From assembly GCA_944388135.1 (NCBI GenBank), contig CALXHP010000007.1, forward strand, positions 1 to 64,000: a DNA stretch of 64,000 nucleotides, read 5' to 3'. This stretch comes from an uncultured Gemmiger sp. Its GTDB lineage: Bacteria > Bacillota > Clostridia > Oscillospirales > Ruminococcaceae. Shown piece by piece: positions 7,520 to 16,144 of the stretch. How positions within the stretch are numbered: position 1 is the stretch's first letter; each line of letters opens with the position of its first letter. The translations under genes and the position numbers were made by a program. The notes beneath the pieces were generated by a model, which was given only the letters and a program-made list of their open reading frames with translations, searched no databases and had not been told where the DNA came from.

Positions 7520-10500
7520 TCAGACGGTTTTTGCGCCGTGATACTTGCCGGGGTTGCGCTTTTCATCCCGGGCCCGGCGGATGCTCAGTACGATGACTGC
7601 GGCAAAGAGCTGGGCGGTGATGACGATGGCCGCGGCACAGCCCATCTCCCAGGGGGCCAGGGAGTAGGTGATGGTGGAGCCGGGGGCCACGCCGTTCATG
7701 GCGTTGGAGTTGGCCACCATATAGCACATCTCGTGGGTGGCCTTTTGCAGGTAGGTCACGGTGGTGGCGCTGGGATCGTTCTGGTCCACGAAGTCCTTCC
7801 GGTTGGACTGCAGGCAGGCGGTGCCGCCGTTGCGGATCATCTGGTCGGGGTACATGAAGTCGTGGAGGGCATAGTCGGTGAGGGCGGTACCGGTGAAGCC
7901 CCATTCATCCCGCAGGACGGTCTGGAGCAGGGCGTGGTTGCCCCCCGACCAGGTGTTGCCCACGCAGCAGAAGGCGGTCATGACGCCGGTGGCGCAGCGG
8001 AAGTTTTCCACCACCTGTTCGTTGCCTTCGCTGTCCAGATAGTGCAGGTCGGTGGTGGCCTCCTTGATGGCGATCTCAAAGGCCTTGAGGTATATCTCCC
8101 GCATGGTCTGTTCAGTGGCCCAGGTCATGAGCATCCATTCGGGGTTCTGGTAGCGGTCCAGGCTGTCGTCCATATGCATGCCGCAGCACCAGGACCGGCA
8201 GAAGGCTTCCTGTTCATTCATGGCAAAGTGCTTGATGTAGGTAAAGACGCCGTACTTGGCCGCGCCGGAAATTTCTTTGGCGGCCAGCTTGCCCGCCAGG
8301 AAGGGGTCCTCCGAGAAGTACTCGAAGTTGCGGCCGCCGAAGGCGGTGCGGTGGGTGTTGAGGCCGGGGGCATACCAGCCGGTCATGCCGTTGACGGCAC
8401 CCTCGGCGCCCACGTTCTCGCCGATCTCCTCCAGCAGGTCCTCGTTCCAGGTGCAGGAGAGGAGCGCTTCACAGGGGAAGGCGGTCATGTAGTAGGTATC
8501 CACCCGCTCGTTTTCCTCGCCCAGGGCCTGGTGGCGGAAGGCCTGGGGACCGTCGTTGTCCAGGGTGGTGGGTTTGCCGTACTCGGGGAAGGCTTCGGTC
8601 TGGAAACCGGCCTTGCCCAGCAGCAGGGCCATCTCGCCGGGGGTCCACTGTTCGATGTAGGTCTGCCAGAGGGGATCGTCGAAGGAGAGGCCCCGCAGGT
8701 CGATGAGCTGCAGGCCGTTGTTCTGGCCGGTGGCGGGCATAGTCAGATCCCCATCGTGGAGGGCGGTAGCTTCCTTGGTGCTGTAGTTGTTGTCGTCCAG
8801 GATAGCTTTCAGCTCTTCCGGCATGACGGTATCCTCGGCGGTGGGGGCGGTGGGCCAGGAGGCCGCGAAACCGTCCGCCCGGGTCATGGTGGCGTCGCCG
8901 TTGGTGACCTGCAGGTTGTTGCCGGTCATCTCCCGCTGGAAGGCGTTGGTGGCGGTGGTCAGGTCGCTGTCCCGCTTGCCGTCGTGTTCATCATTATAAA
9001 TGCGGGTGGTAGCAATGGCATCCGCCGCCGCGTAGGTCACGGCGTTGGCACCGGCTGCCGCCTTGGAATCCGCCGGGGTGGCGTAGGCCCAGGAGTGGGC
9101 GCCGTAGACGGTGCCGTCCACCGTGCCCAGATAGAAGGTGTAGTCCCCCGCATCCAGCACATAGCACTGGTTGACGGTATCGTCGTAGGAAGCCAGGTCC
9201 TGCTCATCCACCGTGAGGGTCATCGTCTGGCTGGCGCCGGGGTCCAGCAGGTCGGTCTTGTCAAAGGCGCAGAGGACTACCTTGGACTTCTCGATGCCGC
9301 CGGGGGTGTAGGGGGTCTCCACATAGAGTTCCACCACGTCCTTGCCGGCCACCGAGCCGGTATTTTTCACCGTCACGTCAAAGGTGAAGGTGCCGTCGGC
9401 GTAGGAGGTATCGGTGATCTCCTGGGTGAAGGTGGTGTAGGACAGACCGTAGCCGAAGGGATAGATGACGCCGTTTTCCCGGTTGTAGTAGGGGTCGGTG
9501 ACACCCTCGGGCAGGTTGGTGGAGGTGAAGTATCCGTCGGCAGCGGCGCTCTCATAGAAGCGGTAGCCCATGTAGATGCCTTCCTCGTAGCCCACGAACA
9601 GAATGGGCCGCTGGGAGGTGCTGCCGTCGGCATCGGTGTAGTCGATCATGGTGTCGTACTGTTTGAGGAAGGCCGCATCGGGGTCATAGTAGACCTTGCT
9701 GCTGAAGTTCTCCATGGCGGGGCTGGCCAGCAGGTCGGCGGCGTAGGTATCCGCCAGACGGCCCGAGGGGTTCACCGTGCCGTTGAGCACATCGCCGATG
9801 GCGTAGAAGCCCTGCTTGCCGGGGCCGCCCACAAAGAGGATGGCATCCACCTTGTCGTCGTCCTGGAGTTCGCCCAGCTCCATCGTATTGTTGGCGTTGA
9901 TGATGACGATGACCTTGCCGTTGTCCCCGCGGAGTTCCTCGGCCTTGGCCAGGACGGCCTCCTCCTCATCGGTGAGTTCCAGATAGTGTTTGTCGGGGTT
10001 GACGCCGTAGGTGTTGACGCTGCCGCCCTCCTTGGTCATGGTGGTGGGACAGTCGTGGTATTCGCCGCCGCCGCGGCCGATCCAGACAATCTGGACGTTG
10101 TTGGCCGCCGCGTCGGACTGGTCGCAGGCTTCGGCCACCAGCTGGCCGTTCAGTTCGGGCACATCCCAGGCGGCCTGGTAGGTCTTGCTCACCGAGGGAC
10201 GGGCGGGGGCGGTGTTGGTGTCCTCATCGGTGTAGTAGCCGTTGGCCTTGGTGACCATCCACTCGGTGTAGTGCTGGTTGGACCAGTCCAGGTAGTAGTT
10301 TTCCAGGGCTTCGTTGATGTTGATGCCCGCGGCGGCCAGGGCCTCCTTGGGGGAGACCAGCCCGTCGGAGCCCACGGCGCCGGAACCGGAACCGCCGGTG
10401 CTGGGATAGTAGAAGGACCAGCCCAGGGCGTTCACCGTGAGGGGGTTGCTCTCCGACAGAGGGGCGCCGCCGTTGGTCAGCGGCAGGGCATTGTTCTGGT

Positions 10501-10795
10501 TTTTCAGCAGCACGATGCCCTCGGCTTCCGCCCGGCGGGCCAGCTGGGCGCCCTGGGCGGCGGTGTCCTCGGGGTTCATGCCGTCGGCGTTGAGGTTGTA
10601 GTAATCGGTGTTCCAGTCTTCGGTGCCGGGGGCGGCGTCGATGGAGATCGTCGCTTCCCCGAAAACCGCATCCATGACCGTGCTCCAGTATTCCATCACG
10701 CAGGTGATGACGATGGAGGTGACCAGCAGCACCGCCGTGATGGGCAGAAAGATGGCCATGAACTTGCGGCTGCTCATTTTCTTTTTTGCCGTCAT
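7520..10795 (-). CDS. Membrane-anchored GH3 beta-glucosidase-type enzyme with permuted domains
   Basis: 1091 residues. An N-terminal transmembrane anchor (about 12-35) is followed by the GH3 C-terminal (alpha/beta sandwich) domain (EGIVLLKNQNNALPL; LFVGGPGKQGFYAIGDVLNG; NPSGRLADTYA). Next come a fibronectin-III-like domain (PFGYGLSYTTF) and, in the second half, the GH3 TIM-barrel domain (DNDGPQAFR; PGLNTHRTAFGGRNFEYFSE; YIKHFAMNEQE; nucleophile Asp in GTALTDYALHD). The protein ends with a second membrane helix (MGCAAAIVITAQLFAAVIV) and a basic tail. The catalytic domain therefore comes last, the reverse of most GH3 enzymes; this permuted order is known in some rumen and gut Firmicutes. With two anchors the whole catalytic body should sit outside the cell. 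SD AGGAG precedes 10795. The neighbouring two-component system may control it, but a terminator separates them. Confidence 0.88.
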   Translation of the reverse strand: MTAKKKMSSRKFMAIFLPITAVLLVTSIVITCVMEYWSTVMDAVFGEATISIDAAPGTEDWNTDYYNLNADGMNPEDTAAQGAQLARRAEAEGIVLLKNQNNALPLTNGGAPLSESNPLTVNALGWSFYYPSTGGSGSGAVGSDGLVSPKEALAAAGININEALENYYLDWSNQHYTEWMVTKANGYYTDEDTNTAPARPSVSKTYQAAWDVPELNGQLVAEACDQSDAAANNVQIVWIGRGGGEYHDCPTTMTKEGGSVNTYGVNPDKHYLELTDEEEAVLAKAEELRGDNGKVIVIINANNTMELGELQDDDKVDAILFVGGPGKQGFYAIGDVLNGTVNPSGRLADTYAADLLASPAMENFSSKVYYDPDAAFLKQYDTMIDYTDADGSTSQRPILFVGYEEGIYMGYRFYESAAADGYFTSTNLPEGVTDPYYNRENGVIYPFGYGLSYTTFTQEITDTSYADGTFTFDVTVKNTGSVAGKDVVELYVETPYTPGGIEKSKVVLCAFDKTDLLDPGASQTMTLTVDEQDLASYDDTVNQCYVLDAGDYTFYLGTVDGTVYGAHSWAYATPADSKAAAGANAVTYAAADAIATTRIYNDEHDGKRDSDLTTATNAFQREMTGNNLQVTNGDATMTRADGFAASWPTAPTAEDTVMPEELKAILDDNNYSTKEATALHDGDLTMPATGQNNGLQLIDLRGLSFDDPLWQTYIEQWTPGEMALLLGKAGFQTEAFPEYGKPTTLDNDGPQAFRHQALGEENERVDTYYMTAFPCEALLSCTWNEDLLEEIGENVGAEGAVNGMTGWYAPGLNTHRTAFGGRNFEYFSEDPFLAGKLAAKEISGAAKYGVFTYIKHFAMNEQEAFCRSWCCGMHMDDSLDRYQNPEWMLMTWATEQTMREIYLKAFEIAIKEATTDLHYLDSEGNEQVVENFRCATGVMTAFCCVGNTWSGGNHALLQTVLRDEWGFTGTALTDYALHDFMYPDQMIRNGGTACLQSNRKDFVDQNDPSATTVTYLQKATHEMCYMVANSNAMNGVAPGSTITYSLAPWEMGCAAAIVITAQLFAAVIVLSIRRARDEKRNPGKYHGAKTV

Positions 10796-10974
10796 TTTTC
10801 TCCTGACTCCTTCTTGTTTGGCAGTGGCAGCACCCCGGGCAGGGCGCCGGTGGGTGGTGGGCAGGGGGTTCCGCGGCGGCCCCCTTTCGCTGTGCCCACT
10901 CTACCATATCCTCCAAAAGAATAAAACATCTGTTTCTTTTTTTGTCGGTTTCGCTACACAGTTTGCAAAAAAAG

Positions 10975-10997
10975 ACCCGGCCGCAGACCGGCCGGGT
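10975..10997 (-). terminator. Terminator of the response regulator/kinase operon
   Basis: The stem is ACCCGGCCG pairing with CGGCCGGGT, with a minus-strand T-run (plus A-run 10967-10973). It lies 14 bp past the kinase stop. Confidence 0.88.
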
Positions 10998-11010
10998 GAA
11001 AAAACGGACT

Positions 11011-12366
11011 TCAGACCGCCGCCACCGGATGGGGCAGGATCACGTCCAGGCAGAAGAGATGATCCTTGGCATGGACCGACATCTCCCCGCCGTACTTTTC
11101 GGCGGTCATCTGGATGCTGCGCAGCCCGAAACCGTGGTAGCTCTTGTTTTCCTTGGTGGTATGGGGCAGAGCCGCGTCGCCGGTGCGGTCGGGGCCCTCG
11201 TAGTAGTTTTCCAGGTGGATGGCCACCAGCTCCCCCATCCGCTTCATCGAGAGATGCAGGAACCGCTTTTCGGGGTCGGGCAGCTTCTGGAGATACTCGA
11301 TGGCGTTCTCGGTGGCGTTGCCGAAGAGGGTGTAGATATCCCCCGTTTCCATGCCGGCCAGCTGGGCGCCGTCGGCGATATAGCTGAAGGTGATCTGCTT
11401 GCCCTGGCAGAGCATGCTCTTCTCCCCCAATACCAGGTCCAGGGCCTCGTTGCCGGTGCGCACGATGGTGTCGTACCGGTTGACGGCCTCCTCCATTCCC
11501 CGCAGGGCCTTCTCGTCCACCACCTTGCGCAGCAGTCCCAGCTGGTGTTTCAGGTCGTGGTGCTTGATGTTGATGAGCTCCATGCTCTCCTGCCGGATCT
11601 TGTACTGTTCCTCCTTCTGGGCCAGCATCTGCTGGAGCAGGCCATTGTCGTGTTCCAGCTGTTTGCGGGAGAGCACGCCGAACTGCCAGAAGAGAAGCAG
11701 CACGCAGCAGAGCAGGTTGTAGAGGTTTTCCAGCAGCACCGAGGTGGTGTCGGCGGCGGGGTTCAGCACGGTGACCATATGAAGGACGATGTTCACCGCC
11801 ACCCCCAGCCCCGAGAAGGCGATGAGGGGTTTGCGGCCCAGGCTCAGGTCCTCCCCCCGGGTCATCCGCTGATGGAGGAAATAGCCGAAATACCAGTAGA
11901 CGAGGAAATAGCAGTCGGCATAGGCCAGGATGGTCAGGGGGTTCAGGCCGCTTTCCACCGTGGCGTCCCCGTAGGGGTTGAGGGCGGTGCCCATCCGGGC
12001 CAGCAGGCCCCCCAGGTCCAGCCCGGTGACGATCATATTGTAGACCACAAAGGCGATGTGCTGCACCGAGTACCCGGCGATGCCGCAAAAAAGGATATTC
12101 CACCAGCTTTCGTCAAAGCAGAGTTTGCACCCCACCAGGGTGACGAAAAAGAGGGCGAAAAACAGAGTAGACAGTCCCCCCAGGGTGTAGGTGGAGGGCC
12201 CCAGAGGATAGACCGCTGCCAGGGCGAAGGCCGCCCCCAGGCAGAGGACCAGCCGCAGGGCAAATCGGGGGCGGCGGCGCAGCTTGCGGCAGAAAAGAAA
12301 CTCTGCCACCAGCAGTTCCGCCAGAAACAGCACCTTGTACCAGGCCAGCTGAGATTGCTGCAGCAT
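11011..12366 (-). CDS. GHKL sensor histidine kinase (AgrC/VirS type)
   Basis: 451 residues. Six or so hydrophobic segments occupy the first 230, then a coiled-coil-like linker (LEHDNGLLQQMLAQKEEQYK). The H-box is INIKHHDLKHQLGLLR, as in LytTR-coupled peptide-sensing kinases. The GHKL ATPase motifs follow: N-box NATENAIEYL, and a G-box containing GFGLRSIQMTAEKYGG. It starts 30 bp after the response regulator gene on the same strand, so the two are co-transcribed with the regulator first. No signal-peptide precursor gene is recognisable nearby, so the ligand is unknown. Confidence 0.92.
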   Translation of the reverse strand: MLQQSQLAWYKVLFLAELLVAEFLFCRKLRRRPRFALRLVLCLGAAFALAAVYPLGPSTYTLGGLSTLFFALFFVTLVGCKLCFDESWWNILFCGIAGYSVQHIAFVVYNMIVTGLDLGGLLARMGTALNPYGDATVESGLNPLTILAYADCYFLVYWYFGYFLHQRMTRGEDLSLGRKPLIAFSGLGVAVNIVLHMVTVLNPAADTTSVLLENLYNLLCCVLLLFWQFGVLSRKQLEHDNGLLQQMLAQKEEQYKIRQESMELINIKHHDLKHQLGLLRKVVDEKALRGMEEAVNRYDTIVRTGNEALDLVLGEKSMLCQGKQITFSYIADGAQLAGMETGDIYTLFGNATENAIEYLQKLPDPEKRFLHLSMKRMGELVAIHLENYYEGPDRTGDAALPHTTKENKSYHGFGLRSIQMTAEKYGGEMSVHAKDHLFCLDVILPHPVAAV

Positions 12367-12396
12367 GGTGGTTGCCTTTCCCCCTTTCCCAGGCCC

Positions 12397-13101
12397 TTAC
12401 CGGCCCCCGAAATATTCCGACATCCGCTGCAAAAAGGCCTTGCGCCGGGTGCGGCTGATGAGCAGACGCTCCTCCCCCACCAGCAGGTCGCTGCCTTCCA
12501 CCCCGCGGACATACCGCAGGTTCACCAGATACCCGTTGTTGCACCGGGCAAAATTCTGGCCGGCCAGCTCCTCTTCCAGCTTTTTCAGGCTGCCGGTGGT
12601 GTCAAAGACGCCGTCCTCGGTGTGGAACACCGTGTGGTGGCTGACCATCTCGATGTAATGTACCCGGGCCGAGTCCAGATGGTAGGTGCCCTCCTTGGTG
12701 CGGAGCACCAGCGGCACCCCCTCCTCGGTGTGCAGGCGGCTGCGGGCCTTGGTCAGGGCGGCAGCCAACCGGTAGTAGCTCACCGGTTTCAAAATGAAAT
12801 CCATGGCGTCCACGGCGTAGCCCTCGATGGCAAACTGGGCCATGTTGGTGATGAAGATGAGCACCAGGCGGCGGTTCTGTTCCCGCAGGCGGCGGGCCAC
12901 CGTCATGCCGTCCAGCCCCGGCATCTGGATGTCCATGAGGACGATGTCGAACCCGCCGGGGTCCTGGCTCAGAAATTCCGGGGACCGGGCAAAGGGGGTG
13001 ATCTCAAACCGGGTATCGTTTTCCTGTTCGTAGCGATGGAGGCAGTCCGCCAGCAGGGTGCGCTGTTCCTCTTCATCGTCCACGATCGCAATATGCAGCA
13101 T
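12397..13101 (-). CDS. LytTR-family response regulator
   Basis: 234 residues. The receiver domain begins HIAIVDDEEEQ, with phospho-acceptor Asp57 in VLMDIQMPGLDG and the conserved Lys in FILKPVSYYR. The C-terminal LytTR DNA-binding domain spans about 135-234 (IEMVSHHTVFHT; FARCNNGYLVNLRYVRGV). It is the first gene of a two-gene operon with the GHKL kinase. LytTR proteins bind direct repeats; I did not find a convincing pair near the neighbouring promoters. Confidence 0.93.
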   Translation of the reverse strand: MLHIAIVDDEEEQRTLLADCLHRYEQENDTRFEITPFARSPEFLSQDPGGFDIVLMDIQMPGLDGMTVARRLREQNRRLVLIFITNMAQFAIEGYAVDAMDFILKPVSYYRLAAALTKARSRLHTEEGVPLVLRTKEGTYHLDSARVHYIEMVSHHTVFHTEDGVFDTTGSLKKLEEELAGQNFARCNNGYLVNLRYVRGVEGSDLLVGEERLLISRTRRKAFLQRMSEYFGGR

Positions 13102-13141
13102 GTCGCCCGGCCCCCTTTTTCCGCATCACCGCTTTTTTTGT

Positions 13142-13170
13142 ATTGTAACAGAAAACGCCCGTCCCGGCAA
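13142..13170 (-). promoter_or_regulatory. Promoter of the response regulator/kinase operon
   Basis: On the minus strand, TTGCCG (13165-13170), a 17-bp spacer and TACAAT (13142-13147). It lies 41 bp upstream of the regulator start. Confidence 0.7.
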
Positions 13171-13263
13171 TGCGCCGGGCCTGCCGCCGGGGGAAATTTC
13201 CCGATTCTGGAAAAAAGGATTTTCCCCCCGGCAGGATTCCCCGCGCTGCTGCGCAACTTTTAC

Positions 13264-13292
13264 TTGACGACTTGGCGGAAAATCACTATAAT
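13264..13292 (+). promoter_or_regulatory. Near-consensus promoter of the ATP-grasp operon
   Basis: TTGACG (13264-13269), exactly 17 bp, TATAAT (13287-13292). The predicted transcript begins near 13299. Confidence 0.9.
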
Positions 13293-13300
13293 GAAATGAA

Positions 13301-13345
13301 ACAGGACAAGGACGTCTGAAGAGAACGCCCTTGCCCTGTTTTTTT
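13301..13345 (+). terminator. Terminator-like hairpin at the very 5' end of the ATP-grasp transcript
   Basis: ACAGG-A-CAAGG pairs with CCTTG-C-CCTGT (one mismatch), followed by seven T's (13339-13345). It starts about 2 nt after the predicted transcription start and ends 34 bp before the first gene, so it can act as an attenuator or release a short RNA of about 46 nt. Confidence 0.65.
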
Positions 13346-13379
13346 ATTGAGTTTTAGGTATCAGGATGGTGATTGGAAA

Positions 13380-14693
13380 ATGGAAGACCTGATCCGCCAT
13401 GCAGAGCAGATCAACCGCCAGCTGGCCCGCCACGGGGTCAAGTTCGGTATTTACAAAAACGGCACCTTTGAGGAACGGCTGTTCCCCTTTGACGCGATCC
13501 CCCGGGTGATCACGGCCGCCGAGTGGGAGGTTCTTTCCCGGGGACTGGTCCAGCGTGTGCGGGCGCTGAACCTTTTTTTGAAGGATATTTACGGCGAAAA
13601 GCGCATCCTGGCCGATGGCGTGGTGCCGGAGGAATTCGTCTACCGTTCCCCCGGGTACCTGGCCCAGTGCGAGGGCATTCTGCCCCCGGGCGGGGTGTAC
13701 AGCCATATCTCCGGCATTGACCTGGTCAAGGGCAAGGACGGCGTCTGGTATGTGCTGGAGGACAACCTGCGGATTCCCTCGGGTGCCTCCTACCCGCTGA
13801 TCGCCCGGGGCCTCTGCCGCCGGTGCAGTCCCGAGACCTTCCGCCACAACGCGGTCATGGACAACCGCCAGTACGGGGACCTTCTGCGCCGCACCATGGA
13901 CAGCGTGAACACCGGCGGCATCAACGTGGTGTTCACCCCCGGGCGGTACAACGCCGCCTATTTTGAGCACTCCTTCCTGGCGGAGCAGACCGATTCGGTG
14001 CTGGCCGAGGCGGGGGACCTCTATGTGCGGGACAATGTTCTCTACTACCGGGCCACCCACGGGGACTGCCGGGTAGGCGCCCTCTACCGCCGGGTGTCCG
14101 ACGAGTATATGGACCCCCTGGCCTTTGAGCCCTCCTCCCTCATCGGCATCCCCAACCTGATGGCCGCCTACCGGGCGGGCAATGTGGCGGTGCTCAACGC
14201 CTTTGGCAACGGCGCAGCCGACGACAAGGGCATCTACTACTTTGTGCCCAAAATGGTGGAGTACTACCTGGGCGAGAAGGCCATTCTCCACAACGCCCCC
14301 ACCTACCTGCCCTTCTACGAGGAGGACCGCCGCTATGTGCTGGACCATCTGGACAGCCTGGTCATCAAGGATGTGGCCGAGGCCGGCGGCTACGGCGTGG
14401 TGTTCGGCAGCAAGCTGAGCCGGGCCGAGCTGGCCAGGATGCGGGACACCATTCTGGCCCAGCCCCGCCGGTTCATTGCCCAGGAGGTCATCGACTTCGA
14501 GGACCTGCCCATCATGGAGGGCAGCGACCGGGTGGAGCGCAAGGCCGACCTGCGCGCCTTTGTGCTGTCCGGCGCCAAGGATACCGTGGCCTGGCCCAGC
14601 GGGCTGACCCGGTTCTCCCGCAATCCCGACAGCTTTATCGTCAACTCGTCACAAGGAGGAGGTTTCAAGGATACATGGGTCCTGTCACATTGA
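13380..14693 (+). CDS. Circularly permuted ATP-grasp protein (DUF404/DUF407 type)
   Basis: About 437 residues. It shows the family's landmarks: GVKFGIYKNGTFEERLFPFDAIPRVITAAEW (given in two pieces: GVKFGIYKNGTFEERLF and PFDAIPRVITAAEW), QRVRALNLFLKDIYGEKRI, VLEDNLRIPSGASY, and DVAEAGGYGVVFG near the C-terminus. The family is predicted to make amide or peptide-like bonds and normally travels with alpha-E and transglutaminase genes, as here. ATG at 13380 is the best start; an in-frame TTG at 13347 overlaps the end of the hairpin's T-run and lacks an SD. The 3' end overlaps the alpha-E gene by 19 bp. Confidence 0.88.
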   Translation: MEDLIRHAEQINRQLARHGVKFGIYKNGTFEERLFPFDAIPRVITAAEWEVLSRGLVQRVRALNLFLKDIYGEKRILADGVVPEEFVYRSPGYLAQCEGILPPGGVYSHISGIDLVKGKDGVWYVLEDNLRIPSGASYPLIARGLCRRCSPETFRHNAVMDNRQYGDLLRRTMDSVNTGGINVVFTPGRYNAAYFEHSFLAEQTDSVLAEAGDLYVRDNVLYYRATHGDCRVGALYRRVSDEYMDPLAFEPSSLIGIPNLMAAYRAGNVAVLNAFGNGAADDKGIYYFVPKMVEYYLGEKAILHNAPTYLPFYEEDRRYVLDHLDSLVIKDVAEAGGYGVVFGSKLSRAELARMRDTILAQPRRFIAQEVIDFEDLPIMEGSDRVERKADLRAFVLSGAKDTVAWPSGLTRFSRNPDSFIVNSSQGGGFKDTWVLSH

Positions 14694-15346
14694 GCAAACA
14701 AAACCGGCTGTTCTGGCTGGGCCGCTACGCCGAGCGGGTCTATATGACCGTACAGTTCCTGATGAAGGCTTACGACAGCCTGCTGGACAGCACGGCCATC
14801 GATTACGCCGATTTCTGCCGCCGCTTGGGGGCAGAGAATGTCTATTCCGACGCAGAGGATTTCTGCCGCCGGTATCTCTTTGACGAAAACCAGCCCTGTT
14901 CGGTGCGGGCCAGCATGGAAGCCCTGCTGGGCAACGGTATGGTCCTGCGGGAGACCATCTCCACCCCCACCCTTTCCTATCTGCAGATGGCGGAGAGCGC
15001 CATGGAGATGGCCAGCCGCAGCGAGGCCCCCGCGGTGGAACTGCAGTGGGTGCTGGACGACATCATGGCCTTCCGGGGCAGCTTTGACGAAGCGGTGGAC
15101 CATGAAGGAGTGCGCAACATCACCAAGACCGGCGGCACGGTGGAGCGGCTGAGCCTGATGCTGCGGCTGGGCTGGCAGCCCGAACGGCTGCGCCAGGAGA
15201 TGCGCAAGCTGCTGAACCGGCTGTACAAGACCGACCTGGTCACCGACCCGGAAGCGCTGAAAACCATTACCGACTATGCGGTGGAGGAAGCCGACATCCC
15301 CAAACCGGAGCTGCTGCGCTGCGTGGAAGGGCTGTTTGTGGTATGA
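14675..15346 (+). CDS. Alpha-E domain protein (DUF403 type)
   Basis: 223 residues, shorter than the roughly 300 usual for alpha-E proteins. The characteristic start LSKQNRLFWLGRYAERVYMT is present, followed by an all-helical body. A strong AGGAGGAGG lies 10-18 nt before ATG 14675. It is the second gene of the ATP-grasp operon and overlaps the next gene by 4 bp. Alpha-E domains have no proven activity; they are thought to assist the neighbouring ATP-grasp and transglutaminase proteins in modifying a peptide or small molecule. Confidence 0.85.
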   Translation: MGPVTLSKQNRLFWLGRYAERVYMTVQFLMKAYDSLLDSTAIDYADFCRRLGAENVYSDAEDFCRRYLFDENQPCSVRASMEALLGNGMVLRETISTPTLSYLQMAESAMEMASRSEAPAVELQWVLDDIMAFRGSFDEAVDHEGVRNITKTGGTVERLSLMLRLGWQPERLRQEMRKLLNRLYKTDLVTDPEALKTITDYAVEEADIPKPELLRCVEGLFVV

Positions 15347-16116
15347 GCCGCGCCCTGGATTTTTCTTACGATATCACGCTGACTTTTGATAAACCGGTGG
15401 TGCGCCACAGCTTTGTGCTGCGGTGTCTGCCGGGGGATGGCCCGGGCCAGCAGGTGGTCCGGGCCACACTGGCTCTGGACCCCGACGCCCCCTACACCGA
15501 GCAGCGGGACAGCTTCGGCAACCGGCTGCAGATCGGACGGCTGGACGCCCCCCACACCCATTTCCACTACCGGGCCGAGGGCACCGTCCTGCGGGACGAC
15601 AGGGATCGGGGCGGCGAGGCCGACCGGGGGATCTTCCGGTATCCATCGGCCTTCACCCAACCCGATGAAGCCCTGCGCCGGCTGGCCGGGTCCCTCTCTC
15701 TGCCGGAGGGCCCCCGGGCCAGAGCCTGGGCCCTGCTGGAAGCGGTGCAGGACCGGATGCACTACACCCCCGGCGTCACCGGGGTGACCACCACCGCCGC
15801 CCAGGCTTACGCCCTGGGTCTGGGAGTCTGCCAGGACTACGCCCATATCTACCTGACGCTGGCCCGGCTCTGCGGGCTGAGTGCCCGGTATGTGAACGGC
15901 CTGCCCGAAGGGGAAGGCGCCAGCCACGCCTGGTGCGAAGTCTGGCTGGACGGCGTCTGGACCGGCATCGACCCCACCCGGGGCCGCTGGGCCGACGAAG
16001 GCTACATCCGGTTTGGCGTGGGGCGGGACTTCACCGACTGCCCCATGGAACGGGGGGTATTTCTGGGCGGGGCCAACCAGTGCCAGACCGTCTTTATGAA
16101 GGTCAGCCAACAATAA
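15343..16116 (+). CDS. Transglutaminase-like protein (bacterial, alpha-E/ATP-grasp partner)
   Basis: 257 residues. An N-terminal beta domain is followed by a transglutaminase core with an intact triad: Cys163 (LGVCQDYAHIY), His195 (GASHAWCEVW) and Asp210 (GIDPTRG). It overlaps the alpha-E gene by ATGA. In this conserved cluster the enzyme is predicted to act as a peptidase or amide-bond isomerase on the product of the ATP-grasp ligase; that is inference. No signal peptide is visible, so action is cytosolic. Confidence 0.9.
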   Translation: MSRALDFSYDITLTFDKPVVRHSFVLRCLPGDGPGQQVVRATLALDPDAPYTEQRDSFGNRLQIGRLDAPHTHFHYRAEGTVLRDDRDRGGEADRGIFRYPSAFTQPDEALRRLAGSLSLPEGPRARAWALLEAVQDRMHYTPGVTGVTTTAAQAYALGLGVCQDYAHIYLTLARLCGLSARYVNGLPEGEGASHAWCEVWLDGVWTGIDPTRGRWADEGYIRFGVGRDFTDCPMERGVFLGGANQCQTVFMKVSQQ

Positions 16117-16144
16117 ACCAAAACAAGAAGGAGTATACCTATCC

